8,029 bases of DNA. Origin: Planctomycetota bacterium (GTDB taxonomy: Bacteria > Planctomycetota > UBA1135). The translations under genes and the position numbers were made by a program. The notes beneath the pieces are model-generated. The model was not told where the DNA came from and did not search any database. It saw nothing but the letters and a program-made list of their open reading frames with translations. The DNA lies in NCBI GenBank assembly GCA_003501525.1, contig DNPI01000125.1:1-8029 (forward strand), in the 5' to 3' direction. The number at the start of each line of letters is the position of its first letter. The stretch's first letter is position 1. Of this stretch, positions 1 to 4,952 are shown piece by piece.

Positions 1-213
1 ATCCCCTTGATATCTCACGCTGTCGACCTGCTAGCCGAGCATGACGTTTATGGGCCAGCCTCTTCGCCACGCATTCGCAAACACCCCCTCTTAAGCATTA
101 AGGGAGCCCCGCTCCCTCGCGTGCCTTTCCCCTTCTGGCTACCACCAGCATCGGCAACATCCTGGGTAATCTCACCGGCTTTACGGGTGGACCCTCGCCC
201 CATTCGAGACTAA
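1..213 (+). CDS. 3' end of an unrecognised gene (partial)
   Basis: Frame 1 is open from the first base of the window to a TAA at 211-213, giving 70 residues of a presumed C-terminus. The peptide is rich in proline, arginine and leucine and ends in DPRPIRD. I see no membrane segment or motif I can name. Its stop codon lies against the manC ribosome binding site, and the manC ATG is 10 nt beyond the stop, which is the usual spacing inside an operon. That spacing is the main reason to believe the frame is coding. An ATG-like start within the frame is not convincing (the first candidate is the TTG at 7), so the true start is probably upstream of the window. The function is unknown, and a non-coding upstream region cannot be excluded. 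Confidence 0.45.
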   Translation: MPLISHAVDLLAEHDVYGPASSPRIRKHPLLSIKGAPLPRVPFPFWLPPASATSWVISPALRVDPRPIRD

Positions 214-218
214 GGTGG
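212..218 (+). promoter_or_regulatory. Ribosome binding site of manC
   Basis: AAGGTGG differs from the AAGGAGG consensus at one base and ends 5 nt before the ATG at 224. It overlaps the in-frame GTG at 215, so it excludes that GTG as the start and selects ATG 224. It also overlaps the stop codon of the upstream frame, which suggests translational coupling. Confidence 0.65.
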
Positions 219-223
219 CCAGC

Positions 224-1315
224 ATGCTGCACGCAGTTGTAATGGCGGGAGGAGCGGGGACTACATTCTGGCCTGAAAGTAGAGTGTCAAAGCCTAAGCA
301 ACTGCTATCTCTCACAGGGGAAAAGCCCATGATTGCGGAAACACTTAGCCGTTTGAGGCCATTAATTCCGCCAGAGCGAACTTGGGTTGTTTGCGCTCAA
401 GCACAGGCAAAAGGGATTCAAGAAGCCTGCCCTGAACTCAACTCCAAAAACTTAATTGTTGAGCCCTGTCGAAGAGATACTGCCGCATGCGCCGGACTAG
501 CTGCTCTCATTATTTCCTCTCAAGACCCTGAAGCAGTTCTTGCCATGCTGCCCGCTGATCACGAGATTACTCCCCCCCAAGCCTTTCAGGATGCCTTGGA
601 AACCGGTGCAAGCATCGCCCGGAAATCAGGTGCGCTAGTCACCTTCGGCATCAAACCCACGCGCCCAGCAACAGGCTACGGCTACATCCGGCGAGGGGAA
701 ATACTCGAAGAAGCGAAAAGCGGGAGATTCTGGGCGGTTGACCGGTTTACGGAAAAGCCGAATTCCAATTTAGCACAAGAGTTTTTAGCTGATTCATCTT
801 ACTTCTGGAACTCTGGGATCTTCGCCTGGGAGGCTAAAACGCTTCTCGCGCAAATTGAGACCCACCTTCCGCGGCTCAGCGCGGGACTAGAAACCCTGCG
901 CTCATGTCTCGCGGAAGGCAATTTGAGCGAATCTCTTGCGTCCCTTTACCCGACCCTGCCGTCCATTTCATTGGATTATGGGATACTTGAAAAAGCAGAA
1001 AATGTCATCGTAATGGAAGCATCTTTTGATTGGAGTGATTTAGGTTCCTGGGACTCATTATGGGAAGAAGCAGAAAAAGACGAAAAAGGCAATGCTGCTG
1101 TACTCCCTGATGGCGGCGCGTTGATTGCGCAAAATTCCTCCGGAGTCCTGGCCTATTCTTCAGATGAGCAAACAATTGCCCTGTTGGGTGTTCACGATTT
1201 AGTCGTAGTTCGAACTCCAGACGTCGTCCTGGTTGCACAGCGTGACCGAGTAGAGGAAGTGAAAGACCTAGTGGAGAAAATGCGCTCCCAGGGACGGGAA
1301 GACCTTCTCGAATGA
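224..1315 (+). CDS. manC: Mannose-1-phosphate guanylyltransferase (GDP-mannose synthesis)
   Basis: This enzyme makes GDP-mannose and pyrophosphate from GTP and mannose 1-phosphate in the cytoplasm, supplying mannose to surface glycans. The 363-residue product matches the single-domain form, without the phosphomannose isomerase domain found in the long fused type. Visible motifs, numbered from ATG 224, are the nucleotide-binding loop AGGAGTTFWPESR (8-20), PKQ (24-26), the metal-site segment LPADHE (109-114), FTEKP (175-179), WNSGIF (195-200) and FDWSDLGSW (268-276). The arginine that normally follows GxGT in the loop is threonine here (T14, codon ACA at 263-265). The TGA stop overlaps the ruvX ATG by 4 bp. 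The family assignment is firm. The preference for GDP-mannose over another NDP-sugar is inferred from the FDWSDLGSW and WNSG signatures. Confidence 0.92.
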   Translation: MLHAVVMAGGAGTTFWPESRVSKPKQLLSLTGEKPMIAETLSRLRPLIPPERTWVVCAQAQAKGIQEACPELNSKNLIVEPCRRDTAACAGLAALIISSQDPEAVLAMLPADHEITPPQAFQDALETGASIARKSGALVTFGIKPTRPATGYGYIRRGEILEEAKSGRFWAVDRFTEKPNSNLAQEFLADSSYFWNSGIFAWEAKTLLAQIETHLPRLSAGLETLRSCLAEGNLSESLASLYPTLPSISLDYGILEKAENVIVMEASFDWSDLGSWDSLWEEAEKDEKGNAAVLPDGGALIAQNSSGVLAYSSDEQTIALLGVHDLVVVRTPDVVLVAQRDRVEEVKDLVEKMRSQGREDLLE

Positions 1316-1734
1316 CCCGTGCCCTAGCCGTGGATTACGGAGGGAGAAGAACAGGCCTCGCTGTCAGTGATGCGGTTGGAATTACAGCTTTACCATTGGA
1401 TTCCATAAACAGCACCGACCTCCAAGAAACCGTAGATGGAGTAGTACGCGTCGCAATTGAAAAAGAAGCCACCGTGGTCCTCCTTGGGATGCCATACATG
1501 CCTGACGGTCGCGAAGGAGAACAGGCTGCGCGTGTCAGGTTATTTGCAAGTGAGCTCAAGAAAGGATTGCCGAAGGGCACCAAAATAATCTTTAAGGATG
1601 AACGGTATACCACTAAAGCTGCAACTAGCCTCTGGCGCCAGGCTGGGATTCGGGGCAAACAAGCCAAACCATTTCTCGACTCCACAGCAGCGGTTGTTCT
1701 TCTGCGAGAATATCTAGAAGAAACTCCTATATAA
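1312..1734 (+). CDS. ruvX: RuvX/YqgF family putative Holliday junction resolvase / pre-16S rRNA nuclease
   Basis: This is a 140-residue RNase H-fold protein of the near-universal YqgF/RuvX family, implicated in maturation of the 16S rRNA 5' end and proposed as a Holliday junction resolvase. The family motifs appear in order: VDYGGRRTGLAVSD with acidic D8, LGMPYMPDG (58-66), DERYTT (96-101, E97) and a C-terminal LDSTAA with D123. D8, E97 and D123 are the expected metal-binding triad by comparison with the family. The length is typical. The ATG overlaps the manC stop as ATGA and lacks a strong ribosome binding site, so translation is probably coupled to manC. The last codon and TAA stop lie inside the predicted -10 element of rnpB. 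The family call is very secure, while the exact physiological role within the family is still debated. Confidence 0.94.
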   Translation: MTRALAVDYGGRRTGLAVSDAVGITALPLDSINSTDLQETVDGVVRVAIEKEATVVLLGMPYMPDGREGEQAARVRLFASELKKGLPKGTKIIFKDERYTTKAATSLWRQAGIRGKQAKPFLDSTAAVVLLREYLEETPI

Positions 1735-1735
1735 T
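1730..1735 (+). promoter_or_regulatory. -10 element of the rnpB promoter, on the ruvX stop codon
   Basis: This is an exact TATAAT. Seven bases separate it from G1743, the first base of the perfect P1 helix of RNase P RNA, which fits a start of transcription at the mature 5' end. I see no good -35 hexamer at 16-18 bp upstream. The ruvX stop TAA (1732-1734) is part of the hexamer. Confidence 0.6.
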
Positions 1736-1742
1736 CGGAGCT

Positions 1743-2120
1743 GGAGTGTCGTTCGGGCGACCGCAATCGGTGCAAACTGATTGAGGAAAGTCCGGGCTCC
1801 ACAGGGCACGGTGGTGGCTAACAGCCACCGGGGGCAACCCTAGGGAAAGTACCACAGAAAACAAACCGCCTAAGCGACTTCGGTCGCCGGCAAGGTTGAA
1901 AAGGCGAGGTAAGAGCTCACCGCGCGTCTGGTGACAGGCGTGGCAAGGTAAACCCCACCGGGAGAAAGTTCACATAGAGAGGGATGGCGCGGCTCGCGCC
2001 GCTTGACCTCTGGGTAGAGCGTTCGAGGTCGCCGGCAACGGCGATCCTAGAGGAATGGTCGCCCTCTCAAGTCTTTATGGCTGGAGAGACAGAACCCGGC
2101 TTACAGAACGACACTCCACC
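1743..2120 (+). ncRNA. rnpB: RNase P RNA, bacterial type A
   Basis: This is the catalytic RNA that trims the 5' leader of pre-tRNAs. Conserved blocks are all present: GAGGAAAGTCCGGGCTCC (1783-1800), ACAGAAAACAAACCGCC (1854-1870), GGTAAGAGCTCACCGC (1908-1923), the L15 loop GGTAAACCCC (1947-1956) whose GGT pairs with the tRNA CCA end, AGAGGAATGGTCGCC (about 2049-2063) and GACAGAACCCGGCTTACAG (2088-2106). P1 is a perfect 12-bp helix (1743-1754 with 2106-2117). P2 is a perfect 8-bp helix (1755-1762 with 2057-2064). Other hairpins are P12 with a UUCG loop (1874-1887), a 6-bp GGCGCG/CGCGCC stem at the P17 position (around 1986-2000), and P18 with a GCAA loop (2029-2044). P3 is a simple 7-bp hairpin (1764-1783). 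The ends are set by P1, and the exact 3' end is uncertain by a few bases. Confidence 0.97.
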
Positions 2121-2154
2121 GCTCAAAAAATTATACTGTGCCTCTTTTCGTAGA

Positions 2155-2174
2155 TACCCCAACCAATCGGGGTA
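2155..2174 (+). terminator. Small hairpin downstream of rnpB, possible terminator
   Basis: TACCCC (2155-2160) and GGGGTA (2169-2174) form a perfect 6-bp stem with an 8-nt loop, about 35 nt past the RNase P RNA. There is no U tract directly after it; the nearest T run (TTTT, 2191-2194) is 16 nt further on. It could end or protect the rnpB transcript, but it is a weak intrinsic terminator. Confidence 0.3.
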
Positions 2175-2203
2175 CAAGATATAGTATTAGTTTTCCACAT
2201 TTT

Positions 2204-2217
2204 CCCAACAAGTTGGG
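2204..2217 (+). other. Second small inverted repeat in the rnpB-Nudix spacer
   Basis: CCCAA/TTGGG is a 5-bp stem around a CAAG loop (the full repeat CCCAAC/GTTGGG has only 2 bases between arms). T-rich sequence lies before it and TAATTT after it. It could work with the hairpin at 2155 in transcript termination, or be an operator for the downstream Nudix gene. Nothing in the sequence decides between these. Confidence 0.22.
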
Positions 2218-2236
2218 TAATTTGGGCATCAAAAGC

Positions 2237-2264
2237 TTGCTAGGTTGAGAATTCCTGGTAGAAA
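2237..2264 (+). promoter_or_regulatory. Candidate promoter of the Nudix gene
   Basis: TTGCTA (2237-2242) and TAGAAA (2259-2264) each match 4 of 6 bases of the -35 and -10 consensus and are 16 bp apart. The -10 ends 6 nt before the ATG at 2271, so a transcript would start at or next to the start codon. The same bases contain GAAAGAGG (2261-2268), which resembles a Shine-Dalgarno sequence but lies only 2 nt from the ATG, too close to work normally. Confidence 0.35.
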
Positions 2265-2270
2265 GAGGCT

Positions 2271-2903
2271 ATGGAATTCGTCTGGGTCGTTCCCCGCACC
2301 GCCATCCTAGGGCCTGAAGCCTTTCAAGGATTCCGACCTATGACCGCAAAAGAACTTGAAAACCAATTCTTGGCGCCAGCCCGATCTGCTGGATTTTTCG
2401 TTGAACGGCGGTGGGCGGAAACCCAACCGGATTTCAAACAACCCATCCCATATGTCGCAGTAACACAAGGAAGTGAAATACTGGCCCTTACCCGACTAAA
2501 GACCCAAGGAGAAGCTCGTCTGCATGGAAAAAAAAGCATTGGGGTCGGAGGCCATATAAATCCATGTGATGCTGAGGAGAATGGTGACATTTTGCAGGCT
2601 GCATGCTTACGCGAACTCAACGAAGAGCTAGTGCTGCCCAAAGAAATTCCACCGCTGACTCCCCTTGGCCTTCTAAACGACGATTCCACCGAAGTTGGAT
2701 CGGTCCACATCGGAGTGGTCTTTCGCCTCGACTCCACTGGAAAAGATGTTTCCATTCGCGAAGCTTCCGCCATGACCGGTGGCTTCGAAGATATCAGCTC
2801 TCTTGAAGAAGCCGCTTCCCAATCAGAAACGATCTTCGAAACTTGGTCCTCTCTTCTTCTGCGCTCGGGCACACTCACCCCCGAGGCATCCCTCGTCTCG
2901 TAA
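2271..2903 (+). CDS. Nudix-box hydrolase-like protein
   Basis: This 210-residue protein carries a recognisable Nudix box. GGHINP (93-98) is followed, after a longer loop than the classic spacing, by RELNEE (114-119), whose glutamates normally bind the metal ion used to cleave nucleoside-diphosphate-linked substrates. Flanking signatures are an N-terminal VVPRTAILGPEAFQGF segment (6-21), KQPIPYVAV (56-64), and LLNDDSTEVGSVHIGVVF (134-151). These fit a family often annotated as 'phosphoesterase' or NUDIX protein, as I remember it. The substrate is unknown. The start at ATG 2271 is forced: TAG at 2259-2261 is in frame just upstream, and the next Met (2341) would remove the conserved N-terminal strand. 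It stands alone behind rnpB, 30 bp before the next gene. Confidence 0.82.
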   Translation: MEFVWVVPRTAILGPEAFQGFRPMTAKELENQFLAPARSAGFFVERRWAETQPDFKQPIPYVAVTQGSEILALTRLKTQGEARLHGKKSIGVGGHINPCDAEENGDILQAACLRELNEELVLPKEIPPLTPLGLLNDDSTEVGSVHIGVVFRLDSTGKDVSIREASAMTGGFEDISSLEEAASQSETIFETWSSLLLRSGTLTPEASLVS

Positions 2904-2920
2904 CACCCCCCCCTATTCAA

Positions 2921-2926
2921 TATAAA
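2921..2926 (+). promoter_or_regulatory. -10 element directly before the 75-residue gene
   Basis: TATAAA matches 5 of 6 bases of the -10 consensus and ends 7 nt before the ATG at 2934. There is no purine-rich ribosome binding site in the gap (TCCGACG). This implies a leaderless transcript beginning at the A of the start codon. No clear -35 hexamer is visible; the Nudix stop codon lies where one would be. Confidence 0.4.
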
Positions 2927-2933
2927 TCCGACG

Positions 2934-3161
2934 ATGGTACGCCGCGCCACAGAATCCGAACTTCAAGATCTCGAAACCCTCATGGATAGGCTCCAGGAAG
3001 CCGCAACAAGGAGCTCTGTCACTCTGCGATTTAAAGGAGGCAGAGTTGAACAGGGATATGTGACTTTCGTGCCCCGCCTAGGTACAGGCCGCATAATTGA
3101 TGTCGAGCGCAAATTCGCACTCGATTACAACATCCATGATTTAGTGGCGGTCGATCTCTAA
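2934..3161 (+). CDS. Small hypothetical protein, possible Sm/SH3-like beta barrel
   Basis: I do not recognise the family of this 75-residue protein. Residues 7-25 (ESELQDLETLMDRLQEAAT) form a likely amphipathic helix. The rest alternates hydrophobic residues in short strands: SVTLRFKGGRVEQGYVTFV (28-46), GRIIDVER, FALDYNIHDLVAVDL. One helix followed by about five strands with a 'hydrophobic-x-hydrophobic-KGGR-x-x-x-G' turn is reminiscent of Sm/Hfq-like or SH3-like small barrels. This is a structural guess, not a motif match. No Cys, signal peptide or membrane segment is present. Coding is supported by the -10 element before it, by codon use like its neighbours, and by a length that fits a single domain. 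Its last 21 bp overlap the 3' end of fdhD on the other strand. Confidence 0.65.
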   Translation: MVRRATESELQDLETLMDRLQEAATRSSVTLRFKGGRVEQGYVTFVPRLGTGRIIDVERKFALDYNIHDLVAVDL

Positions 3162-4046
3162 AACATCGGCACCCGTGAGATCTATCGATCCCGCGTATCG
3201 ATTCGCAGTCCCTCCCTTAACCATTCCGACCAAAGTAAGACCTGCTGCTTTAGCAGCGTCAACCGCAAGGGAGGTTGGAGCACCAATCCCTGCGACCGAT
3301 CCCACTGCCGCTAGAGCCGCTTTCTGGATAATTTCATAAGAAATACGTCCGCTTACAAGCAACGCTGAAGGGTTCTGCACAGGATAATCACCCGAGCGCA
3401 ACCGGGCACCAAGCACCTTATCCACTGCGTTGTGCCGCCCTACATCTTCTGCAACTTCCAAAAGAGTAGAAGTGTCAAAATCAACAAGGGCTGCTCCATG
3501 AGTTCCACCTGTTTTGCGGAAAAGAGTCTGAGCCGCTCGCAGGTCATCAAACGCCTTTACAAGGAAACCTTCGCGAATAGATGCAGGGGGAGGAGATAAA
3601 TCGGGGAGTTGCCTCTCTAAATCTTCGAGAGTTCGAGTGCCACACAAGCCACACGAAGCAGAAACTGCCCCGAAACGGCGCTCCCGCGGATCGAATTGGA
3701 CACCTGGAGCAAGAACCGCATTCCAAATATGGGGCTCAGGTTCACCTGTCTCAAGATGAGCACAGGGTGCAACACCAGCAATATCCGTAGAGCCTGCAAC
3801 CACTCCCTCAGAAGCAAGAAAACCCGCGATAAGGTCCTCCTCACGCCCAGGGGTCCGCATCAAGACCGCCAAAGCAGAGCCGTGGACTCTTACCTCGAGA
3901 GGCTCTTCAACGGCAACCTCGTCGAGCTGGGCGTCCCCAGCTCGTATGCCAATTCGCTCCTTTTGAATTTCGCGCCAGGAGGGCGCGGAACTAGCGGAGG
4001 AAAGTGGCGTAGTCGGCTTCGTCGAAACCGAGAATGGCCTTTTCAC
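3141..4046 (-). CDS. fdhD: Formate dehydrogenase accessory sulfurtransferase FdhD
   Basis: FdhD carries sulfur from a cysteine desulfurase to the molybdenum or tungsten cofactor of formate dehydrogenase, in the cytoplasm. Signatures, numbered from the GTG at 4046, are VAVEEPLEVRVHG (44-56), MRTPGREEDLIAGFL (63-77), the sulfur-carrying CGLC (C132 and C135), GGTHGAAL (180-187), EDVGRHNAVDKV (200-211) and SGRISYEIIQKA (232-243). No formate dehydrogenase gene lies in the window. The start is unsettled. In-frame TTG 4055 and GTG 4046 overlap the upstream ArsC/Spx gene by about 60 bp and lack a ribosome binding site, and no later ATG/GTG/TTG precedes the conserved domain. A strong AAAAGGAG (3957-3964) just past the ArsC/Spx stop points to initiation at the ATT codon at 3953 or ATA at 3947, which would give about 270 residues. 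Confidence 0.93.
   Translation of the reverse strand: MKRPFSVSTKPTTPLSSASSAPSWREIQKERIGIRAGDAQLDEVAVEEPLEVRVHGSALAVLMRTPGREEDLIAGFLASEGVVAGSTDIAGVAPCAHLETGEPEPHIWNAVLAPGVQFDPRERRFGAVSASCGLCGTRTLEDLERQLPDLSPPPASIREGFLVKAFDDLRAAQTLFRKTGGTHGAALVDFDTSTLLEVAEDVGRHNAVDKVLGARLRSGDYPVQNPSALLVSGRISYEIIQKAALAAVGSVAGIGAPTSLAVDAAKAAGLTLVGMVKGGTANRYAGSIDLTGADVLEIDRH
3957..3964 (-). promoter_or_regulatory. Shine-Dalgarno-like site inside the annotated fdhD 5' end
   Basis: On the minus strand this reads AAAAGGAG, within TCAAAAGGAGC (3956-3966). The same 11-mer precedes the ArsC/Spx gene (4352-4362). It lies 27 nt past the ArsC/Spx stop (3991), and the fdhD-frame codons after it are ATT (3 nt away) and ATA (9 nt away). 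It argues that fdhD translation begins here on a rare start codon. Confidence 0.45.
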
Positions 4047-4341
4047 CGCGCGCAAGAAGAGGGCGCCGAATCATATCCGGATTGGCCCTAAGCAAGTCAA
4101 CAACCTCCTTCTTCGTTTTAAAGGTTGCATTGGGGATGTCATGCTCCTTAAAGCCTTTAGCACGGGCATTAAAGGAAGTTTTAGGATCGAAAGCATCAAC
4201 AGCTTTTTCCAGTAACTTCTTTGCTGGAGGTGACTTAAGAATATCAACACGCTCATAAGAGATGTCTTTCTTCTCAAGGTAAGCGGCGGCTCGATCACAG
4301 GTCTTGCAACCGGACTTTACATAGAGCTTGACTGGGCTCAT
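3991..4341 (-). CDS. ArsC/Spx-family thioredoxin-fold protein
   Basis: This 116-residue protein has the ArsC/Spx/YffB fold. An N-terminal strand VKLYV is followed by a CxxC redox motif, C12-K-T-C15, and later by NPDMIRRPLL (87-96) and GFDEADY (105-111). Arsenate reductases have a single active cysteine in CxxSR-type loops. A CxxC pair is seen in Spx-like regulators and in redox-switch members, so arsenate reduction is not assured. The likely role is thiol-disulfide exchange or RNA-polymerase-linked stress regulation. The start ATG at 4341 is preceded by AAAAGGAG, 11 nt away. fdhD lies downstream on the same strand and overlaps or nearly abuts it, so the two are probably cotranscribed. Confidence 0.85.
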   Translation of the reverse strand: MSPVKLYVKSGCKTCDRAAAYLEKKDISYERVDILKSPPAKKLLEKAVDAFDPKTSFNARAKGFKEHDIPNATFKTKKEVVDLLRANPDMIRRPLLARGEKAILGFDEADYATFLR

Positions 4342-4352
4342 TTTTTGTTTTG

Positions 4353-4360
4353 CTCCTTTT
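4353..4360 (-). promoter_or_regulatory. Ribosome binding site of the ArsC/Spx gene
   Basis: AAAAGGAG on the minus strand ends 11 nt before the ATG. The spacing is somewhat long and the spacer is almost all A (CAAAACAAAAA), which should leave the site unstructured. Confidence 0.6.
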
Positions 4361-4372
4361 GAGTTCTCCTCA

Positions 4373-4387
4373 GACCTAAATTAGGTC
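4373..4387 (-). promoter_or_regulatory. Palindrome upstream of the ArsC/Spx gene, possible operator
   Basis: GACCTAAATTAGGTC is a near-perfect palindrome: the 7-base arms GACCTAA and TTAGGTC flank one central A. It lies in the predicted leader, 31 nt before the start codon and roughly 50 bp downstream of the candidate promoter. This would suit a repressor site or a small leader hairpin. No T run follows on the minus strand, so it is not a typical terminator of the upstream gene. Confidence 0.35.
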
Positions 4388-4442
4388 CAGGATCGACTTC
4401 CGAAAAGCTTTCCAGGGGTAGGAAACGCCTCTTCGAGCGACC

Positions 4443-4471
4443 ATTCTACTGGTTAAAGAAAATTCACGCAA
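4443..4471 (-). promoter_or_regulatory. Candidate promoter of the ArsC/Spx-fdhD operon
   Basis: On the minus strand, TTGCGT (4471-4466) and TAGAAT (4448-4443) are separated by exactly 17 bp. The -10 matches 5 of 6 consensus bases and the -35 matches 3 of 6. The predicted start, near 4436, would give a leader of about 95 nt holding the palindrome and the ribosome binding site. It is the best promoter-like pair in the 174-bp gap 4342-4515. Confidence 0.4.
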
Positions 4472-4515
4472 GACCGCTGCTTGAACGGGTTTAGGAGACT
4501 TCCCAGTGAAAATGT

Positions 4516-4923
4516 TTATTCGCCAGAGGCCCCTAAATCCATCACAATTTGGACCAAATCTCTGGCGAGAGCGCTCCGAGCAACTACGCGGACGCCAAGC
4601 TTCTCTGCAGCTTGAGCCGCTTCTCCCTCTACGTCACCACAAAAACCAAGCATTGGCAACTTCTTCGTCTTAGCGCTCTTCTTCAGACGAGCCAGCAGCG
4701 GAATCATATCAATCGAAACATCCTCGAGGTCGGCAACGACGCCCAAAGCCCCCTTAACGGCAACTATAGCGTCAAAAACAGCTTTCACTTCGCCCCACTC
4801 AGGCGTTACAGGCTCCTGCCCACAGGCGCGCACCGCCCCCCCGACCTTGTCCGAAAAGAATTCCTCGGATACAAGGAGATGGACCACTTGGGGTCCCGCG
4901 TTAATTTGGGCGCCCTTAGTCAA
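4516..4923 (-). CDS. Receiver-like (pseudo-CheY) hypothetical protein
   Basis: This 135-residue protein has alternating strands and helices like a response-regulator receiver domain standing alone. VVHLLVS (13-19) would be strand 1, and GVVADLEDV (61-69) would be strand 3 with D65 at the usual phospho-acceptor position. LPMLGFCGDV (89-98) would be strand 4 and VRVVARSALARDL (111-123) strand 5. The strand-1 acidic pair is absent (VSEEFF instead of DD), and the invariant lysine after strand 5 is replaced by arginine (R116), so ordinary phosphorelay chemistry is unlikely. I recall a family with the ending 'GF..H/D V..E...A...G...V..RS' without a known role. The start is TTG 4923. GGGAGG lies about 16 nt upstream, and GTG 4887 (codon 13) is the alternative. 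Confidence 0.75.
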   Translation of the reverse strand: MTKGAQINAGPQVVHLLVSEEFFSDKVGGAVRACGQEPVTPEWGEVKAVFDAIVAVKGALGVVADLEDVSIDMIPLLARLKKSAKTKKLPMLGFCGDVEGEAAQAAEKLGVRVVARSALARDLVQIVMDLGASGE

Positions 4924-4931
4924 TGGGGCGT

Positions 4932-4945
4932 GAGGCTTCCGCCTC
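4932..4945 (-). other. Short inverted repeat in the divergent gap
   Basis: GAGGC and GCCTC, separated by TTCC, form a 5-bp hairpin in the leader of the receiver-like gene. On the minus strand the 5' arm overlaps GGGAGGCGG, the only Shine-Dalgarno-like sequence there, so it could mask ribosome binding. The evidence is weak, as the stem is short. Confidence 0.2.
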
Positions 4946-4952
4946 CCTCTTC

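Noticed and set aside
1335..1802. A 155-codon minus-strand frame over ruvX and the start of rnpB
   Set aside because: It covers a firm protein gene and a structured RNA on the other strand. The sequence is low in motif content.
1984..2184. A 66-codon plus-strand frame within rnpB
   Set aside because: The bases are fully explained by RNase P RNA helices and conserved blocks.
2324..2950. A 208-codon open frame on the minus strand, opposite the Nudix gene
   Set aside because: Its product is a Ser/Arg/Pro-rich string without motifs, typical of the antisense of a real gene. The plus strand has a clear Nudix box.
3696..4091. A 131-codon plus-strand frame opposite fdhD and the ArsC/Spx gene
   Set aside because: Both genes on the minus strand have strong family motifs, and this frame shows none.
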